A stretch of 64,000 nucleotides of DNA from Capsicum annuum (lineage: Eukaryota; Streptophyta; Magnoliopsida; Solanales; Solanaceae): the NCBI RefSeq assembly GCF_002878395.1, contig NC_061111.1, positions 25,235,119-25,299,118 of the forward strand. The letters are read 5' to 3'. The notes below the pieces were generated by a model. The model had not been told where the DNA came from. It worked only from the letters and a program-made list of their open reading frames with translations, and did not search any database. A program made the position numbers and the translations under genes. This document shows, piece by piece, positions 60,604 to 64,000 of the stretch (the first letter of the stretch is position 1; each line of letters begins with the position of its first letter).

Positions 60604-60780
60604 TCAGGTGCACTAAAACTTCCTCTATGTGTGAGGTCCTAAAACGACTGAACCATTAGTGTTTATTATACATAACCTTGTCTTATCTTTCTACAAGAGA
60701 CTGATTTTATGACTTCATCCTATGGCCTCCACTTATCAGCTACTTCAAGACTCCCCTTCACTCCAAGGCTCTCCTTCATC
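60604..60780 (-). mobile_element. SINE, TS/SolS-like
   Basis: Read on the plus strand, the element is reversed and aligns block by block with my memory of the common solanaceous tRNA-derived SINE: GTGCACTAAAACTTCCTCTA, GTGTGAGGTCC, TTATTATACATAACCTTGTC, TTTCTACAAGAGACTG, then TACTTCAAGACTCCCCTTCA. Strongly diverged by C-to-T changes. The last block is partly duplicated (CTCCAAGGCTCTCCTTCA). Promoter boxes are not intact. Confidence 0.7.
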
Positions 60781-61810
60781 GATGAAATTATATTAGGAAA
60801 AGAAAAACAAAATACAAACGCCCATCACACGATAATTGTGAATTCTCACTTCTTGTGCCCTTAAATCAACCAAAATCATCAAGTTAAAATAAATTTAAAA
60901 TAAAAAAAATGGCACACATAATCGTGTTAACAGTTTCCTTGTGAAATAGAAAAAAAACTTTTCTTCTAACGCACCGTCACTTTTTTATTCTTATTATTAT
61001 TAGCACACTCACAATTCACACACCAACACAATTTAACTCCATTAATTGTTTAGACCTATTTTTACAAATACATGTCCCTTTATAATTGGATATATAATAA
61101 GAGGAGTGTAATCTATTTTTCACTCACATTTGACACAGTTTCATACAAAATAAATAAAATACTCAATTATTGTCAAACACAACATAGTACATCTGTCATA
61201 TTCATATACTAAATTAAAATTCTGAAAAGAAAAAAAAAAACACAATTCACAAAAGAAAAGGTAAAAAATATACTAATTCACTTATACAAGAATGCAATTA
61301 CACATTTTTACACGCTATAAGTAAAAACCTAACAAAAAATCATATCCGGTAGTCTGTCATGTTCCTTTTACTGGCTCATAGAGTGAAGATTCTTCTTCAC
61401 GCTGCAAATTCAAGTCAATACTATATTTTCTAATCCACCCTCTTTGCAATGTGATGAGTATTTGAATTTGTTTATATCTCAATAATGTATGTCAATACTA
61501 TTTTGATGCTTGTTAAATAACAGAGAAAACAATATACAAAGTGCTTTAGAGCTTATGAATTACAAGTTATAATATGTAATTCGTACGTTACAATCTTTTG
61601 GTACGACCAAAATAATAGAGGAAGAAAATAACGTGACACATTTAAGAAATAGATATATAAAATCTTTCTTTTTTAAAGCAATTTTTAGGAGAAAATTGAG
61701 AAAGATGTCAAAAAATGAGAGAATAATAATAGCGCCAAATTAAATCAGTTTTCTTATTTTCAGATTTATATGCATATATAAATATAAATATAAGAATCGT
61801 TGGTACCAAT
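60781..61810. other. AT-rich spacer
   Basis: No supported gene, RNA or bounded repeat. A/T-rich throughout, with short homopolymers. Confidence 0.4.
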
Positions 61811-62545
61811 GATAAAAGAAAAACGATCACCTTCTTTCTTTCTTTTTTTCTACGGTCTCTTCGTAGAATTTTATGATTGATTAAAATAAATCAAAAGCTA
61901 AGAAATAATGTAACAAAAAAAGAAAAAAAATTAATGAAATAGAAAAAATTAATTAAATACATATATTCTTAATTGAACATATCCTCATATTACAATCATA
62001 GTGCCCTCCTTCCTCTCTAAAGATTTTAGAACATGGAGCTTCCAATCATCGTCTTTCATAGATCAAGTGCGAACTTTTCATAACCTTGCACATACATCAT
62101 AAAATGAAATCAGAAAAAGCAAAAAAGAGAGGATATATGAATTGATAGAGACAAAATAAAACAAAAAAAAGTTAATGAATAAAATAATAATTGTCACTTG
62201 ATTTTTCATTTCTTTTTCTATTGTCTATTTGTATTGATTTATGGTTGCCAATTTAAAAAGTATGTAACAAAAAGTAGGGAAAAAATGCAATAGAAAAAAA
62301 AATAATTTGATACATACATCCTCACTTGAAAATATTTTCATACTACCTTCCTCCTCTTACAACTTTGAAACATGAAACTTCTATTTCTTTCTCTATTTTT
62401 CTTTATCGATACTTTAGCTCATATAGACTTGAGCACTACGGCCATCTTCTTTTACAAAATCAAATGCAGAATTTTTCATAACCTTATAAATACATCATAA
62501 ACATCATAAAATAAATGACAAATTCAAAAAGTAAAAAAGATAAAG
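61811..62545. repeat. Diverged tandem duplication of about 370 bp
   Basis: The order of blocks in 61840-62150 recurs in 62205-62540: TTTTTCTA..GTCT, TTATG.TTG, ATGTAACAAAAA, ATAGAAAAAA, ACATA..CTC..ATTGAA, CTCATA-TAC, CCTTCCTC, TTTTCATAACCTT and ACATCATAAA. Non-coding. Confidence 0.6.
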
Positions 62546-62757
62546 AACAAAATGAAAATGAAAAAGGGACGTCATCAGCAATACAATAAAACTTAAAGCC
62601 AAACAGCAAAATCAAAAATTAAATAAAATTAAGAAGGAACAAACAGCTAAAACTCCATCGGAATTGAGTAATCACTTGCCTTTTTGCTCTTTTACAGCAA
62701 ATTGCTACTCTCAATTGACAAAATATGAAGTAATCCGAATGTCAAATTGGTATTTTT

Positions 62758-63125
62758 TGTATCATTTCATAGTAATTCAAAATCTACAAAATTAAACAAC
62801 AATATATCTAAGCTAAACTATAATTTAATTGCTATATCTGGTACTTTTACTGTCATAACATGAACCAAACAGAATTGCAATTAAAATAGTCTGAATCATT
62901 TCATAGTTCATAAAAAAATTATCAGATAAAACTACAATTTCATTTCTATATTTAGTACTTTTGTCACTTTAATATGAACTGAATAGAATCACAATCAAAA
63001 TAATTGAATCACTCTATAGTTCTTCAAAAACTAATAGATTAAACAACAATTCACTAAGTTAAACTACAATTTCGTTGCTATAACTAGTACTTTTTGTTAC
63101 TTTAACATGAACACAAACAGAACTA
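62758..63125. repeat. Three tandem units of 110-135 bp
   Basis: Units begin at about 62763, 62897 and 63010 with CATTTCATAG / CACTCTATAG. They continue through TTAAACAACAAT..., ACTACAATTTC.TT.CTATA, TAGTACTTTT and TTTAACATGAAC..AACAGAA. Non-coding. Confidence 0.75.
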
Positions 63126-63502
63126 AAGCCAAAATACACGCACAAATTTTTTTTTTAAAAAAATATAGCATGAGAAAAATGAAAAAATAAAAAGAAATAG
63201 AGATGTTACCTTTTTCATCCTTTTCCATAAGCATTTTATACACAACTCAATAGATTTTTAAATTGCATTTACATATTTTTCATAATTATTCATAATGAAT
63301 ATTAATAGTGGTACATTAATAGGTATACTTGAAACAATAGAATTGCATATAAAAGGGTGGGATAATAATAAATATTATTTGAATGACATAATTGTGTGCA
63401 TTAAATCTTTCTATAACTTCATAAATTATTATTAGTTTTTTACCCAAAGAAAAATAAAATGTCAAAAAAATGAGAAAAAAGATAAATTGAAATCTTGGCC
63501 TT

Positions 63503-63535
63503 AGATACATACATACATACATACATACATACATG
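63503..63535. repeat. (ATAC)n microsatellite
   Basis: Seven or eight ATAC units. The third minus-strand reading frame at the right edge runs into it and ends just after it. Confidence 0.9.
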
Positions 63536-63635
63536 CATAGTTTAGTAGGTTTCTAGTGAATCTATTTTTATTAGTGCGTGGATTTTTTGTTTCAATATCT
63601 TTTAATAATTTACTTTTTTCGTAAGATATATTCAT
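63504..63635 (-). pseudogene. Start of a third compact frame, truncated
   Basis: ATG at 63635, eight bases after the stop of the 100-codon frame. About 33 codons rich in Lys, Asn and Arg, then the frame enters the ATAC microsatellite and meets TAA after it, about 45 codons in all. Its position and spacing suggest the next gene of a polycistronic array whose remainder was lost at the microsatellite. Product not recognised. Confidence 0.35.
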
Positions 63636-63643
63636 TAATTATT

Positions 63644-63946
63644 TTATCCTGTAGTAATTGCAGAGTTACAAATTCTTGTATAATAATTTATCCTATCTGT
63701 GCTATAATGTATATCTAATTCTAGATTTTCAATGTTATTTATTATCTTGTGTTGTTCTTCTCGTATTGAGTTTTTTAAATTATGTAAACTATCACATGTA
63801 CTTTTATCTAAATTTTCTAAGGTTTTTTCTATCCATATTAATTTTTCTTTTAGGTCTTCCATTATTTTCTTAATTCGGTTTCTATAATTAATTTCATTAT
63901 TTAGGTTTTCTTGATTTTCTCTTGTTTTTCTAATATATTCTAACAT
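63644..63946 (-). CDS. 100-codon coiled-coil frame, possible pararetrovirus-like small protein
   Basis: Open from ATG 63946 to TAA 63644. The product is highly charged (Glu, Lys, Asn, Arg, Ile and Leu), with near-continuous heptad-like Ile/Leu spacing, as in IKKIMEDLKEKLIWIEKTLE and IINNIENLELDI. So it is almost surely an alpha-helical coiled coil, with no signal peptide or membrane segment. The ATG lies 3 nt after the stop of an upstream frame and another ATG lies 8 nt after its own stop. Such packing is foreign to plant genes but usual in the polycistronic RNA of caulimovirid pararetroviruses, whose small virion-associated proteins are coiled coils. Homology is not shown, so this rests on layout and composition. 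Confidence 0.45.
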   Translation of the reverse strand: MLEYIRKTRENQENLNNEINYRNRIKKIMEDLKEKLIWIEKTLENLDKSTCDSLHNLKNSIREEQHKIINNIENLELDIHYSTDRINYYTRICNSAITTG

Positions 63947-63949
63947 TTT

Positions 63950-64000
63950 TTAATCTGAATAATATCCTTCTGGGTAAATTTCTTCGTATAACTGTTCTAG
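63950..64000 (-). CDS. C-terminal end of an upstream frame (partial)
   Basis: The last 16 codons of an open frame entering from beyond the right edge, ending TAA at 63950-63952. Acidic and Tyr-rich (QLYEEIYPEGYYSD). Too short to identify; it matters because its stop is separated from the next ATG by only three bases. Confidence 0.35.
   Translation of the reverse strand, partial: LEQLYEEIYPEGYYSD

Noticed and set aside
63316..63534. 72-codon minus-strand frame starting with repeated Met-Tyr-Val-Cys
   Set aside because: The start is translated ATAC microsatellite; the rest is AT-rich and hydrophobic by composition.

Overview
This window is repeat-dominated nuclear DNA of a flowering plant, most likely a Solanaceae species (pepper, tomato or potato type). 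The pointers are Tekay/Del-type Ty3/gypsy chromoviruses with long (about 2.3-2.6 kb) LTRs, a SINE resembling the TS/SolS family, and many small AT-rich MITEs. There is no sign of bacterial or organellar content, and I found no intact host protein-coding gene, rRNA, tRNA or CRISPR array. Almost everything can be read as transposons inserted into transposons, and target-site duplications (TSDs) fix much of the insertion order.

Left part (1-25.8 kb). A decayed Athila-like element (gag and protease, no visible polymerase) runs from the left edge to 9239. Inside it sits a complete minus-strand LTR element at 2963-8740, with a tRNA-Asp-type primer site, TSD TCATAA and one short Cys-rich reading frame. 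The Athila-like 3' LTR is cut by a plus-strand chromovirus at 9240-19848, whose protease gene is split by a 2.4 kb solo LTR (13414-15827, TSD CACAC). Then come about 1.4 kb of old, mostly unassigned DNA and a non-coding minus-strand element (21226-24849) that abuts a broken LTR of a third family (24850-25833).

Middle part (25.8-37 kb). A Stowaway-like MITE, an old LTR split by a solo LTR (27577-30090), two copies of a palindromic MITE, a promoter-like module present three times, tandem repeats, and a fold-back structure of about 0.3 kb arms into which one of the MITEs has inserted.

Right part (36.7-59.9 kb). This is a four-level nest: a hAT-like non-autonomous element (36733-59866) contains a non-coding LTR element D (37173-59233). 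D contains a minus-strand chromovirus E (40021-53557, TSD TTAAG), and E contains a gag-only LTR element F (42845-46145, TSD GGAAG) that holds a 100-N assembly gap.

The last 4 kb (59.9-64 kb) is AT-rich, with one SINE, diverged tandem duplications and, at the right edge on the minus strand, three short, tightly packed reading frames. These look like the front of an endogenous pararetrovirus, although I cannot prove that from here.

All retroelement genes seen carry stops or frameshifts. Most stops look like C-to-T changes (CAG to TAG, TGG to TAG/TGA, CGA to TGA), as expected of long-methylated DNA. The most interesting signals are the family-specific arrays of GACG/CGTC inverted motifs in the LTRs of unrelated elements, the unassigned Cys-rich frame of the tRNA-Asp-primed element, the triplicated promoter-like module with its fold-back, and the compact reading frames at the right edge.
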